A stretch of DNA of 64,000 nt from Leptotrichia sp. oral taxon 498 (GTDB lineage: Bacteria > Fusobacteriota > Fusobacteriia > Fusobacteriales > Leptotrichiaceae): positions 1,116,001 to 1,180,000 of the forward strand of contig NZ_CP016753.1 of the NCBI RefSeq assembly GCF_002240055.1, read 5' to 3'. Both the position numbers and the translations under genes were made by a program. Below, in pieces: positions 14,972-28,362 of the stretch (positions are counted from its first letter, which is position 1; each line of letters begins with the position of its first letter). The notes below the pieces were generated by a model, which searched no databases, was not told the origin of the DNA, and was given only the letters and a program-made list of their open reading frames with translations.

Positions 14972-16281
14972 AAAAAATAAGATTAAAAAAAATAAAAGAC
15001 AAAATAATTTTTGCAAATACGGTAAGTCTAGTTTTTATCTTGTTTATAATTATCTTGGGAATGACCATATTTTTAATTCATAAAGCTGTTGAAGCTGAAA
15101 CTAAAGAAATGGATAAACTTGTCTTATCTGCCATTGAAAAATTAAATAATGTTCCGATTGATAAGTTGAAACAGACTTACAAAAACTACGATTATGCCGA
15201 TAAACAATACATTTCTCTTGCAGTTGAAAAAAATGGGAATTTCATTTATTTGACAGACGACGAAAATCATTCGGATTTTAAGAAAATTGAAGAGAATAAA
15301 CTTGAAACAAAATGGGACAGATTTGTCTACAAAAGAATTTACACCGTGAATAATACAAAATATTATGCAATAAGAAATTTTAAATTTATGGAAGCACATG
15401 AAATCTTGTATGTTATGCTTGTAATGTTTGTTTTAATCACAATTTCGATTATTATAATTTCAAAAATTGTAGCAGAATATGTATTAAATCCGTTGTCAAA
15501 TATAATTTTTCAAAGTAAGGAAATAAATAATCATAATATTGATGCACAATTGACCAAAACAAGAGATGACGAAATTGGAGAATTGATTGATGTGTTGAAT
15601 GAAACTTTTAAGAAAAAAGAGGAGATTATAAAGAGTCAAAAGACTTTTTCTTCTGACGTGTCGCACGAATTAAAAACGCCACTTGCCATAATGAAAGCTT
15701 ATTTAGATATATTAGAATGGGGAAAAAATGACAAAGATTTATTAAATGAAGCCATTGAAAATTTGAATCTTGAGGTAAAAAATATTGAAAGAATAATAAA
15801 TACATTATTTTTAAGTTCTAATCTCGAAAAAATTACTATTAAAAAAGAAATTATTGATGTAAAACAACTTTTTGAAAAAATAAAAAAAAATTATGAACTT
15901 TTGAATATCAAAAGGAAAATTTTAGTAAAATCCGATGGCAATGTGAATATTTTTGTTGATAAAAACTTAATTTCAGAAGTTTTACGTGGATTGATTGACA
16001 ATAGTATAAAATATTCTGTCGGAAATATTGAATTAATTGCTAAAGAAAATAAAATGGCTGAAGTTATCGTAAGAAATTATGGAGAAGGAATTCCTGAAGA
16101 AGAAAAGAAAAAACTGTTTAATCGTAATTTTCAAGGGAAAAACGCTAAAAAAGGAGCAGGATTTGGACTTTCAATTATAAAAGATATAATTTTGTTAAAT
16201 GACGGCGAAATTTATTTAGAAAATAGAGAAAATGGACTTGATGTAAGAATGATATTTAAAAAAATTGAATTTGAAAAATAA
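14968..16281 (+). CDS. Sensor histidine kinase
   Basis: This 437-residue kinase has two membrane helices (about 17-37 and 147-168) flanking an extracytoplasmic sensor of about 110 residues. A HAMP segment follows (about 169-220), then the H-box SSDVSHELKTPL with phospho-acceptor His233, and a HATPase_c domain with N-box DNSIKYS and G-box GAGFGLS. Its ATG overlaps the stop of the response regulator (ATGA), so the two were translated together. The partner regulator carries an in-frame stop, so signalling may be broken or re-routed. The sensed signal is unknown; PAP2 and PepSY neighbours suggest the cell envelope. Confidence 0.92.
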   Translation: MKKIRLKKIKDKIIFANTVSLVFILFIIILGMTIFLIHKAVEAETKEMDKLVLSAIEKLNNVPIDKLKQTYKNYDYADKQYISLAVEKNGNFIYLTDDENHSDFKKIEENKLETKWDRFVYKRIYTVNNTKYYAIRNFKFMEAHEILYVMLVMFVLITISIIIISKIVAEYVLNPLSNIIFQSKEINNHNIDAQLTKTRDDEIGELIDVLNETFKKKEEIIKSQKTFSSDVSHELKTPLAIMKAYLDILEWGKNDKDLLNEAIENLNLEVKNIERIINTLFLSSNLEKITIKKEIIDVKQLFEKIKKNYELLNIKRKILVKSDGNVNIFVDKNLISEVLRGLIDNSIKYSVGNIELIAKENKMAEVIVRNYGEGIPEEEKKKLFNRNFQGKNAKKGAGFGLSIIKDIILLNDGEIYLENRENGLDVRMIFKKIEFEK

Positions 16282-16283
16282 AA

Positions 16284-16310
16284 GAGAGTATGCAAAATTT
16301 TGACACTCTC
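16284..16310. repeat. Palindrome resembling fused IS ends
   Basis: GAGAGT (16284-16289) pairs with ACTCTC (16305-16310), and the centre CAAAATTTTG is itself a perfect palindrome. The halves resemble the repeats at 12578 and 13351. It may be an excision scar of an IS or a miniature element. It may also end transcription between the convergent kinase and GNAT genes, although the T-run is weak. Confidence 0.4.
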
Positions 16311-16339
16311 AAATAAAGTTACTTATTAATAGCTTTTTT

Positions 16340-16810
16340 TTAATTTTTTTCAATACATCTCATCAAATATCTTTTTACATTGTCTCCATATTCATTTTCC
16401 AAATTTTCCACAATTTTAAAATTTAATTTTTTATAGATTTTTTGTGCGGCAAAATTGTCAATATCAACGGTTAGTTCAAATTTTTTAATTCCTATTTTTT
16501 TTAAATATTGAATTGTATATTCCAAAAGTTTCGTTGCGTAGCCTTTTTTTTCAAATTTTGGAACTGTAGAAACTCCGTAGATGTAAGCTAATTCTTTGTC
16601 AAAACTGCTAAGAACTTCGATTACTGAGATAAGTTCTTCCTTTTCATCATCTGTCATCGCAACAAAAACTTTTCCATATTTTGCAAATGGCTTTATATTC
16701 CAATTTCCAACCGTCGCTTCTCCAAATACTTCATTTTCGTGTTCTACTATTTTAAACAGCAAATCTGAATCTTTTTTCGCATCTAAAACTTTTATTTTAT
16801 AGTTTTCCAT
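16340..16810 (-). CDS. GNAT-family N-acetyltransferase
   Basis: This is a 156-residue protein with the GNAT fold. Motif A (acetyl-CoA pyrophosphate loop) is visible as VSTVPKFEKKGYATKLLEY (about 81-99), preceded by ELAYIYG, and motif B lies near AAQKIYKKLNFK (about 121-132). The substrate (amine, peptide or ribosomal protein) cannot be told. It is a single gene after a short T/C-rich leader and is not obviously in an operon with truA (120 bp gap). Confidence 0.88.
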   Translation of the reverse strand: MENYKIKVLDAKKDSDLLFKIVEHENEVFGEATVGNWNIKPFAKYGKVFVAMTDDEKEELISVIEVLSSFDKELAYIYGVSTVPKFEKKGYATKLLEYTIQYLKKIGIKKFELTVDIDNFAAQKIYKKLNFKIVENLENEYGDNVKRYLMRCIEKN

Positions 16811-16930
16811 AAACCTTCCTTCCTTTCTTTTTTACTTTAATTTTCTTTTCTATCTTATCTTATTTTATCTTTTCTTCTCTTTTTAATTTAATTTAATTTA
16901 TTCGATTGAATTAAGTTATAATTTAAAATT

Positions 16931-17668
16931 TTAATAATTAACTTTATATAAATATAGTCCTTCAGAACGAGACAATATTTTTTTACAGTTTTCATCTGGA
17001 TTTTCAAGTCTTTTTTTTATATAGTCAATATTTTCTTTTCCAAAATAAATAGAAAGCGCTGAGCCAATCATTATTCTAACCATTGTTTTCAAAAATCCAT
17101 TTCCACAAATCTCAATTTTTATTGCATCATTTTCAGAGTAACATTTTATGTAAAAAATTTCTCTCACAGGATTTCTATACGCCTTATCTTTTTTCATAAA
17201 ACTGCTGAAATTATGAATTCCAATAAATTCATCCATAATTTTTTGAAACTTTTTTATTTCAATTGATTTTGTAATCGGCGTGACATAAGAACTCTCAAAC
17301 GGTGTAATTTTATCTTCTAGTTTCATAATGTAGAGATAAGTACGACTTTTTGCATCAAATCGAGCATTAAATGTATCAGAAACCTCGTTTATTGCTAAAA
17401 TTTTTATCTCGCCTTTTAAACTTTTATTAAGCTGTCTTTTTATTGGCTCAATCGGTATATTTTTGTCAATAAAAAAATTCGATACTTGCTCATAAGCGTG
17501 AACGCCTTTATCTGTCCGCCCCGATGAAATCATATTTATTTCTTGAGAAAAAGTATTTTTTATAATCTTTTCAATTTCTCCTTGCACAGTTTTTTGTAAT
17601 TTTTGTCTTTGAAAACCAGAAAATTTACTTCCATCGTATTGGTAAATTATTTTTATGTTTTTTTTCAT
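16931..17668 (-). CDS. truA: tRNA pseudouridine synthase A
   Basis: TruA converts uridine to pseudouridine at positions 38-40 in the anticodon arm of many tRNAs. The 245-residue product has the catalytic Asp53 in SSGRTDKGVHA, the N-terminal YDGSKFSGFQRQ strand and the C-terminal GNGFLKTMVRIMIG motif. Length and motifs fit the family. It appears to be transcribed alone on the minus strand. Confidence 0.95.
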   Translation of the reverse strand: MKKNIKIIYQYDGSKFSGFQRQKLQKTVQGEIEKIIKNTFSQEINMISSGRTDKGVHAYEQVSNFFIDKNIPIEPIKRQLNKSLKGEIKILAINEVSDTFNARFDAKSRTYLYIMKLEDKITPFESSYVTPITKSIEIKKFQKIMDEFIGIHNFSSFMKKDKAYRNPVREIFYIKCYSENDAIKIEICGNGFLKTMVRIMIGSALSIYFGKENIDYIKKRLENPDENCKKILSRSEGLYLYKVNY

Positions 17669-17892
17669 ATTTTTTTTCTTTTCTTTCTTTCTTAAAAAAA
17701 ATTATTATTTTAATTATTATTTTATTCTTTTTAAAATGGTATAACATATTTTAAAATAAGTCAAGAAAAAATAACTTTCATATTTTTAATTTTTCTTTTA
17801 TTGTGATAATCAATTTTTTATGTTATACTTTTTTTATAGTTTGTAATTAATTTTGCAAATATGAAAAAAATTTAATAAATGGAGGAAGAGTT

Positions 17893-18882
17893 TTGAAAGT
17901 GAAAAATAAATTGTTATTTTTTTTTATGAATTTATTATTTAGTGTATGTGCATTTACTGTTGAAAGTAATGAAGTCATTATTCCGAAAGGGTTAAAACCT
18001 GGTGATACAATAGGATTAGTTGCGCCTGCTAATTATAAAGGAGATAATGCAATGTATGAAGTTGAATATTTAAGAAATAGAGGCTTTAATATAGTTTTTG
18101 GAAGATCATTTGATTCAAAGTGGTATGGATTTGGAGGGAATGACGCTGTGAGAGCAAAAGATATAAATGATATGTTTGCAAATCCTAGAATTAATGCGAT
18201 TTTTGCAATTAGAGGAGGATATGGAGCGATCAGATTTATTGATAAGTTAAATTATGATGTAATTAAAAAAAATCCTAAAATTATTTCTGGATTTAGTGAC
18301 ATCACAACTTTATTACTTGCAATTAATGAAAAAACAGGACTTGTAACTTTTCACGGACCGATGGCGGATAATTTAAAAGAAATTCCATCAACAACAGAAA
18401 ATTCATTTAATAAAGCATTTATGAGCAATTCTTCGTATAATTTATTGGATTTTGACAACAGTTATACAATTATGAAAAGTGGGCGTGGCAGTGGAAGAAT
18501 AACAGGTGGAAATTTGTCGTTAATTGTTGCGACTTTGGGAACCGACTACGAAATAAATACAGATGGCAAGGTTTTATTTTTGGAAGAAGTGAATGAAGAT
18601 AGCTATCGTGTAGATAGAATGCTACAGCAGCTTAGGTTAGCTGGAAAATTTAAAAATCTAAAAGGGATAATAATAGGAGATTTTAGAAATCCTAAAAAGG
18701 CTGATCCAACTGATATGAGCATAGATGAAGTTTTTTACGACAATTTTGGAAAACTTAACATTCCAATAATCAAAGGGTTAAAATCAGGGCATGTAAGACC
18801 ATTTATTACGATTCCTATTGGAGCAAATGTAAAAATTGACACATATAAAAGAGAAGCGATTATTGAAAAATCAACTAAATAA
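17893..18882 (+). CDS. Exported LD-carboxypeptidase (peptidase family S66)
   Basis: S66 enzymes cleave the L,D-bond releasing the terminal D-Ala of murein tetrapeptides (LdcA), or cleave related compounds (MccF). The 329-residue protein has a signal peptide (about 1-24), the AIRGGYGAIRF loop (105-115), the Ser nucleophile 135 in SGFSDIT, the Glu in LFLEEVNEDSYRVDRML and the His in GLKSGHVRPF. The TTG at 17893 is chosen because GGAGG lies 7 nt upstream. A signal peptide is unusual, since LdcA itself is cytoplasmic, so this form would trim murein peptides from outside the membrane. It is a single gene ending at a strong terminator. Confidence 0.9.
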   Translation: MKVKNKLLFFFMNLLFSVCAFTVESNEVIIPKGLKPGDTIGLVAPANYKGDNAMYEVEYLRNRGFNIVFGRSFDSKWYGFGGNDAVRAKDINDMFANPRINAIFAIRGGYGAIRFIDKLNYDVIKKNPKIISGFSDITTLLLAINEKTGLVTFHGPMADNLKEIPSTTENSFNKAFMSNSSYNLLDFDNSYTIMKSGRGSGRITGGNLSLIVATLGTDYEINTDGKVLFLEEVNEDSYRVDRMLQQLRLAGKFKNLKGIIIGDFRNPKKADPTDMSIDEVFYDNFGKLNIPIIKGLKSGHVRPFITIPIGANVKIDTYKREAIIEKSTK

Positions 18883-18890
18883 AAAAATAA

Positions 18891-18925
18891 AACTGTCAAT
18901 AAGTTTATTGACAGTTCTTTTTATT
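18891..18925. terminator. Bidirectional terminator
   Basis: A perfect 11-bp stem (AACTGTCAATA at 18891-18901, TATTGACAGTT at 18906-18916) is followed by CTTTTTATTTT. It serves the convergent S66 peptidase and DUF3298 genes. Confidence 0.92.
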
Positions 18926-18939
18926 TTAGGTTTTTATAG

Positions 18940-19611
18940 TTATTGCTGAATGTTAAGAAGACCTATTAGATCTTTAAATAAAAATGGAATAAATGCTTGT
19001 CCATCGGCAAAATTAGTTCCTAAATTTTTGTTATAAACTAAAATTAGAGCATCATCTTCTAGATAAAAATTTGTTTTTTTAGAAACTCCTTTAAATCTTG
19101 TTTCATCTGATTTTTGCAATCCTAATTCTGCAAATTTACCAGTAATCAAATTTTCCAATTCTTTTTCATAACCAGGAAAAAATAAATCTTTTAACAATAA
19201 TGGCTTACCACTTTTGACATTGAACGAAATACCATCAGTTTCTTTAGACAACATTCCGACTTTTGAATTTTTTTCAACTGCATCAAAAGCAACACTCACA
19301 AAATAACCATTATTTCCAGTTACTCTTGAAGTAACAGTATAGGTTTTGTCTTTAGTTGATTTAAATTCTTGAATAAATTTTTCCATTGATTTATTCATCT
19401 GTCTGACAACATCTGATTTTTTACCTGTGAATGCAAAATATTCAACTCTTGATTTTCCTAAAATTTTTGTTCTTTTTAACGGAGTTATACCACTTTCTGA
19501 TTTGGCATCAAAGTTTGTAAATGTAAAAGTTGTATCCACTTTTTCTTTTTGTTTCGCAAATGACAAGTTAAACATAAGCAATGCCATGAATAACAATGTT
19601 AGTTTTTTCAT
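18940..19611 (-). CDS. Exported DUF3298-type protein
   Basis: This is a 223-residue product with a signal peptide (about 1-19, cleavage after SFA). The body resembles DUF4163/DUF3298 proteins (RsiV-like extracytoplasmic domain): SYTVTSRVTGNNGYFVSVAFD-like strands, GKPLLLKDLFFPGYEKEL, and the terminal FYLEDDALILVYNKN...FIPF pattern. The RsiV relation suggests binding of a ligand such as lysozyme or a peptide, but there is no anti-sigma N-terminus here. It stands alone, divergent from the gene at 19780. Confidence 0.65.
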   Translation of the reverse strand: MKKLTLLFMALLMFNLSFAKQKEKVDTTFTFTNFDAKSESGITPLKRTKILGKSRVEYFAFTGKKSDVVRQMNKSMEKFIQEFKSTKDKTYTVTSRVTGNNGYFVSVAFDAVEKNSKVGMLSKETDGISFNVKSGKPLLLKDLFFPGYEKELENLITGKFAELGLQKSDETRFKGVSKKTNFYLEDDALILVYNKNLGTNFADGQAFIPFLFKDLIGLLNIQQ

Positions 19612-19699
19612 TTTATAATCACCTCAAAAAAATTTTTTTCATTTGCTATATTATATACTAAAATTTACAAATAATCAAATATATTATTTTTTCATTTGC

Positions 19700-19728
19700 T
19701 TGACATGGTCTTTAAAAATTATTATAAT
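19700..19728 (+). promoter_or_regulatory. Sigma-70 promoter
   Basis: TTGACA (19700-19705) and TATAAT (19723-19728) match the consensus exactly with 17-bp spacing, 50 bp before the gene at 19780. Confidence 0.85.
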
Positions 19729-19779
19729 TGAAAAGCGAGAGAAATTTTAAGAATAAAAAAAAGGACGGTATAAAAATTA

Positions 19780-20793
19780 ATGAAAAAAATAGGCTTACTT
19801 ATACTTGTTATGCTTAGTTTAGTAATAATGACAAAATTTGTAAAAGTGGAAAAAGTCCAAAAAAATGTCAAAACGAAAGAACAAGTACTGCTTGAAACTA
19901 ATAAAGTAAAATATAACAAACATATAAGATTTTATAATAGAATCTTGAGTATAGACAAAGGATTGCTATATTATTTTGAAGATGCAGGAATGGAACGAAC
20001 AATTGACAGGTCGCAGTCAGAAGATATAGAGTTAAATATTCCAATAGATCAGGAGTTTATAAATAAATTAAAAACTTTAGAAGAAAGTAATGATAAAAAA
20101 GATGATTTGGATAAAAAAGCAATAGCTATGTTACCAGTATTAGAAAAGATGTTGCCTATAAGTGAAAGTATGAAAAATTATTATAAAAATAAACAATATC
20201 TAAAAGATAATTTTTCATTGGGAGAAAATTTACATGGACAATTATTAGATAACCTTGAAAAATACAATAGTGTTGCGAAAGCTTATAAAGAAGCCTTTGA
20301 GAAAAAATCAAAAGAAGTAAAAAATTTGATGGAAAAAGATTATGACAAAAGAAAATTTTTCATTACATATAGGCAGTTAGTTTATATAGATAGTGGAGAA
20401 GATTTTATAAATGAAATTCGTAGGCAAAAATTAGATGCAAGCAATTTTACAATTAAAGGAAATGATAAAGATTTAAAAAAAATATTTGATAAAATCGACA
20501 AGTCACTATTAAAGCTTGAAAAAAGTGTAAAAAATGGAAAACAGATGAAAAAAGAAGGGTTTGACTTAAACGACCATAATGTATTCATCACAAAAGCCAA
20601 GATTTTTAAAGATTCTGCAAATAGATTTATAACAAGGATTAAGAAAAAAGAAAAAGCAACTTACTCATCAGTAAGTGATGGATTTTATGCGCAAACAGAA
20701 GAAGGGACACCAGAAAACGTAGTAGCAACATTTAATGAAGTTGTAAAAGAGCATAACAGACTCTTGGCGAAACAGTTAAAAAATAAAAAATAA
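19780..20793 (+). CDS. DUF3829-like exported protein
   Basis: This 337-residue protein has an N-terminal hydrophobic segment (about 3-19) that could be an uncleaved anchor or signal peptide; no lipobox Cys is seen. The rest is highly charged and helical, with a KYNKHIRFYNRILSI start, LDNLEKYNSVAKAY in the middle and FNEVVKEHNRLL at the end, in the style of DUF3829 (YiiG-like) proteins. Function is unknown. It has a consensus promoter and its own terminator, so it is a highly expressed single gene just before the rRNA operon. Confidence 0.6.
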   Translation: MKKIGLLILVMLSLVIMTKFVKVEKVQKNVKTKEQVLLETNKVKYNKHIRFYNRILSIDKGLLYYFEDAGMERTIDRSQSEDIELNIPIDQEFINKLKTLEESNDKKDDLDKKAIAMLPVLEKMLPISESMKNYYKNKQYLKDNFSLGENLHGQLLDNLEKYNSVAKAYKEAFEKKSKEVKNLMEKDYDKRKFFITYRQLVYIDSGEDFINEIRRQKLDASNFTIKGNDKDLKKIFDKIDKSLLKLEKSVKNGKQMKKEGFDLNDHNVFITKAKIFKDSANRFITRIKKKEKATYSSVSDGFYAQTEEGTPENVVATFNEVVKEHNRLLAKQLKNKK

Positions 20794-20800
20794 AAAATAT

Positions 20801-20829
20801 CTTGTGAAGTCAGTTGTTGATTTTACAAG
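20801..20829 (+). terminator. Terminator
   Basis: CTTGT...ACAAG stem (20801-20805 and 20825-20829, extended by A-T pairs) followed by eight T. It ends the DUF3829-like gene. Confidence 0.6.
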
Positions 20830-20903
20830 TTTTTTTTATACATTTTAATGTTACACTTGATTATATGTTATTCCCAATTTAAAAAATTTTTTTAAAAAAA
20901 GAG

Positions 20904-20932
20904 TTGACAACGGAAATTTTTTTTGATATAAT
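20904..20932 (+). promoter_or_regulatory. rRNA operon promoter
   Basis: TTGACA (20904-20909), 17 bp and TATAAT (20927-20932) form a perfect consensus promoter about 140 bp before the 16S gene, with an A/T-rich UP-like tract upstream. Confidence 0.92.
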
Positions 20933-21069
20933 ATATTCCGTCGATTGGGAAAAGGTCGGCGGAAGGACAATGGAAAGAGAAGAAGAAAAAGCAGAGTGAT
21001 AGATAAGAAAATAGAAGTCAAGGCTTAGCAATAGGCCTCGTCAAGGAACAATAAGGTGAAATATAATGT

Positions 21070-22581
<1,512 letters not shown>

Positions 22582-22619
22582 CTAAGGAGCATGTTTTCCT
22601 GCACTTCTTCTTTTGATTT

Positions 22620-22696
<77 letters not shown>

Positions 22697-22705
22697 TTAC
22701 TTTTT

Positions 22706-22781
22706 GGGGATATAGCTCAGTTGGGAGAGCGCTGCCCTTGCAAGGCAGAGGTCAGCGGTTCGAACCCGCTTATCTCCACCA
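22706..22781 (+). tRNA. tRNA-Ala (TGC)
   Basis: This is a 76-nt cloverleaf 9 nt after tRNA-Ile, with acceptor GGGGATA/TATCTCC (one G.T pair), anticodon TGC and encoded CCA. An Ile-Ala pair in the spacer is common in bacteria. Confidence 0.96.
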
Positions 22782-22850
22782 ATTTTAAGGACAATGGGAA
22801 ATGAATAGTAGGTAAAAGATTACAACAAAATAGATTATTCTGTTTGATAA

Positions 22851-25751
<2,901 letters not shown>

Positions 25752-25801
25752 ATCTTTTGCTTGCCTGCTATTTATTTCCCATTGCCCTTTACATCCATTC
25801 T

Positions 25802-25917
25802 TGTTTGGTGACCATTGCGGCAGGGATACACCCGGTGACATCCCGAACCCGGCAGTTAAGTCTGCTTGCGCCTACGATACTTGGCATGTGCCAGGGAAAA
25901 TGGGCAGTCGCCAAACT
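25802..25917 (+). rRNA. rrf: 5S ribosomal RNA
   Basis: It is about 116 nt long. The closing stem is GTTTGG with CCAAAC and the interior carries the conserved CATCCCGAACCCGG block. It lies 50 bp after 23S in the usual order. Confidence 0.95.
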
Positions 25918-25930
25918 TTTCTTTTTCTGC

Positions 25931-26007
25931 GTCTCCGTAGCTCAGCTGGTTAGAGCATCTGACTGTTAATCAGAGGGCCGCTGGTTCGAGCCCAGCCGGG
26001 GACGCCA
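25931..26007 (+). tRNA. tRNA-Asn (GTT)
   Basis: This is a 77-nt cloverleaf 13 nt after 5S, with acceptor GTCTCCG/CGGGGAC, anticodon GTT, discriminator G and encoded CCA. It is the last gene of the rRNA operon. Confidence 0.95.
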
Positions 26008-26014
26008 TTTTTTA

Positions 26015-26043
26015 TTGAAAAACTAAGAAAGATATGTTATAAT
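26015..26043 (+). promoter_or_regulatory. Promoter of prfA-prmC
   Basis: TTGAAA (26015-26020) and TATAAT (26038-26043), 17 bp apart, directly follow tRNA-Asn, 50 bp before prfA. Confidence 0.75.
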
Positions 26044-26093
26044 AAAAATTGTTGGAAGTAGAAAAAGAGAAAAAATAGGAGTGAAAAATAAAT

Positions 26094-27173
26094 ATGTTTC
26101 AAAAATTAGATGATGTTGTTTTAAAACATAAAGAACTTACGGATTTACTTATGAGTCCCGAAGTTACTAGTGATCCTAAAAAAATTATGGAATATAATAA
26201 GGCTTTGAACAGTATTGATGAAGTGGTTCAAAAATATACTTATTATAAAGAGCAAAAAGAAGAAATGGAAAATCTTAAAGAAGATTTGAAAACAGAAAAA
26301 GATCACGAGATGAAAGAAATGATGTTGGAAGAAATTCATTTGATTGAAGAAAAGATTCCTATATTAGAAGAGGAATTGAAAGTACTTTTATTACCTAAAG
26401 ATCCTAATGATGACAAAAACGTTATTATGGAAATTAGAGCAGGTGCGGGTGGAGATGAAGCTGCACTTTTTGCTTATGATATATTTAGAATGTTTATAAG
26501 ATATGCTGAGAGAAATCGTTGGAAAACAGAAATTATTGATAAAAGTGAAATTGGAGTTGGTGGACTAAAAGAAGTGACTTTTCTTATTAAGGGGCATGGA
26601 GCTTATTCGAGATTAAAATTTGAAAGTGGGGTTCACAGAGTTCAAAGAGTTCCTGCGACTGAGTCTTCTGGAAGGGTTCATACTTCAACAATTACAGTTG
26701 CAGTGCTTCCTGAAATTGATGATGTGAGCGAAGTTGAAATTAATCCAAGTGATTTAAAAATTGATACTTATAGATCGAGTGGAGCGGGTGGACAACATGT
26801 AAACACTACAGATTCAGCGGTTAGAATTACACATTTGCCGACAGGGCTTGTTGTTACTTCCCAAGATGGGCGTTCACAAATTAAAAATAAAGAAGCTGCG
26901 ATGAAAGTGCTGGCTTCAAAACTTTATGAAATGGAATATGAAAAACAGAGAAAAGAAGTGGAAAATGAAAGAAGATCTCAGGTGGGAAGCGGTGATAGAT
27001 CTGAAAAAATTAGAACTTATAATTTTCCACAAGGAAGAGTTACAGATCATAGAATTAAATTGACTTTGCATAGACTTGAAGCAGTTTTGGACGGAGATTT
27101 GGACGAAATGATTGATGCACTGATTGCTTATGACCAGGCTGAAATGCTTAAAGCTGTTGGTGATAATGAATAA
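26094..27173 (+). CDS. prfA: Peptide chain release factor 1
   Basis: RF1 reads UAA and UAG stop codons and triggers peptide release in the ribosome. The 359-residue protein has the stop-codon-reading PAT tripeptide (187-189, in [12 protein letters not shown]), which marks RF1 rather than RF2. It also has the GGQ motif (232-234, [13 protein letters not shown]), whose Gln is methylated by PrmC. That enzyme is encoded by the next gene, which overlaps by 8 bp. Length and domains are normal. Confidence 0.97.
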   Translation: MFQKLDDVVLKHKELTDLLMSPEVTSDPKKIMEYNKALNSIDEVVQKYTYYKEQKEEMENLKEDLKTEKDHEMKEMMLEEIHLIEEKIPILEEELKVLLLPKDPNDDKNVIMEIRAGAGGDEAALFAYDIFRMFIRYAERNRWKTEIIDKSEIGVGGLKEVTFLIKGHGAYSRLKFESGVHRVQRVPATESSGRVHTSTITVAVLPEIDDVSEVEINPSDLKIDTYRSSGAGGQHVNTTDSAVRITHLPTGLVVTSQDGRSQIKNKEAAMKVLASKLYEMEYEKQRKEVENERRSQVGSGDRSEKIRTYNFPQGRVTDHRIKLTLHRLEAVLDGDLDEMIDALIAYDQAEMLKAVGDNE

Positions 27174-28269
27174 ATTGCTTGATATATTAAATAAATCTGT
27201 TGAGTATTTGAAAAAAAAACGCATAAAAGATGCAAGATTAAAGGTCGAAAGTATTTTTTCAGAAGTATTGAAAATGCCAAGAATAATGCTTTATGCAAAT
27301 TTTGAAAAGGAACTTTCGCAGTTTGAAATTAATAAAATAAAAGAAAAATTGACTGATGCATTAAAAAGAAATAAAGATATTTCGAGTTCAATTGAAGTTA
27401 AAGATGACGATAGTTTAAAAAGTTTACTTGTTAAAAGTGTTGATTTTTTAAAAAAAAATCATGTGAATGAAGCTAAGCTAAAAGCGGAAATTATATTTTC
27501 AAGCGTTTTGGAAATTGAGAGAATGATGCTTTTTACGAAGTATAATGAGAAAATATCTAAAGAAAAAAAAGATAAATTAAGAAAATTTATTTCAAAAGTT
27601 GGGAAAGAAAATTTTCCGATACAATATCTTTTAAATGAACAAGAATTTTATGGAAGAAAATTTTATGTGGATAAGGGTGTATTAATTCCACGTCAGGATA
27701 CTGAAGTTTTGGTTCAAAAAGCCATTGAAATTTTAAAAAAAAATGGAAAAGAAAATAAAAATTCAAAAAAAATACTTGATATTGGCTGTGGAAGTGGTAT
27801 AATAGGAATAACAATAGCGTTAGAAATCGAAAATAGTTATGTTTTAGGTGTAGATATATCGGAAAAAGCATTGGAAACATCTGAAAAAAATAAAAAAATG
27901 CTGAATTCAAAAAACATAAAATTTATAAAATCGGATTTGTTTGAAAATGTCGAATTCAATAGTTTTGACATGATTGTGTCAAATCCGCCGTATATTTCTT
28001 TAGGTGAAATGGGAATAATGTCTGATGACACTTTACACGAACCGAGCGAAGCACTTTTTGCAGAAAATGATGGATTATATTTTTATTTGGAAATTTCTAG
28101 TAGAGCTAAAGATTATTTGGCAGAAAATGGATTTTTACTTTTTGAAATTGGATTTAGGCAAGGCTATAAAGTGAAAGAAATTATGGAGAAATTTGGATTT
28201 AGAAATATTGAAATCATTGAAGACTTAAATGGAAACAATAGAGTTATAATTGGACAGAAAAATTCATAA
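27166..28269 (+). CDS. prmC: Release factor glutamine methyltransferase with a duplicated N-terminal domain
   Basis: PrmC methylates the GGQ glutamine of release factors. The catalytic part is standard: SAM loop [12 protein letters not shown] and the NPPY motif in [12 protein letters not shown]. The start at 27166 gives 367 residues, far above the usual 275-290. The excess is an extra N-terminal helical domain. Residues about 6-60 ([20 protein letters not shown], then IFSEVL) and about 85-145 ([20 protein letters not shown], then IFSSVL) are clear copies of each other. The second copy runs into the normal [16 protein letters not shown] linker. The longer frame from 27124 lies inside prfA and is rejected. 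Confidence 0.95.
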   Translation: MNKLLDILNKSVEYLKKKRIKDARLKVESIFSEVLKMPRIMLYANFEKELSQFEINKIKEKLTDALKRNKDISSSIEVKDDDSLKSLLVKSVDFLKKNHVNEAKLKAEIIFSSVLEIERMMLFTKYNEKISKEKKDKLRKFISKVGKENFPIQYLLNEQEFYGRKFYVDKGVLIPRQDTEVLVQKAIEILKKNGKENKNSKKILDIGCGSGIIGITIALEIENSYVLGVDISEKALETSEKNKKMLNSKNIKFIKSDLFENVEFNSFDMIVSNPPYISLGEMGIMSDDTLHEPSEALFAENDGLYFYLEISSRAKDYLAENGFLLFEIGFRQGYKVKEIMEKFGFRNIEIIEDLNGNNRVIIGQKNS

Positions 28270-28362
28270 ATATTTTGGTTTAGAAACAAGCCATTTATCT
28301 TGTGATAAAAAAACAGTTTCAAAAAAATTAAATTGAAAAAATAAAAAAGAGGAGATGAGTTA

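Noticed and set aside
27124-27165. Longer start for PrmC
   Set aside because: These 14 codons lie inside prfA without a ribosome binding site; the ATG at 27166 gives the usual short overlap.
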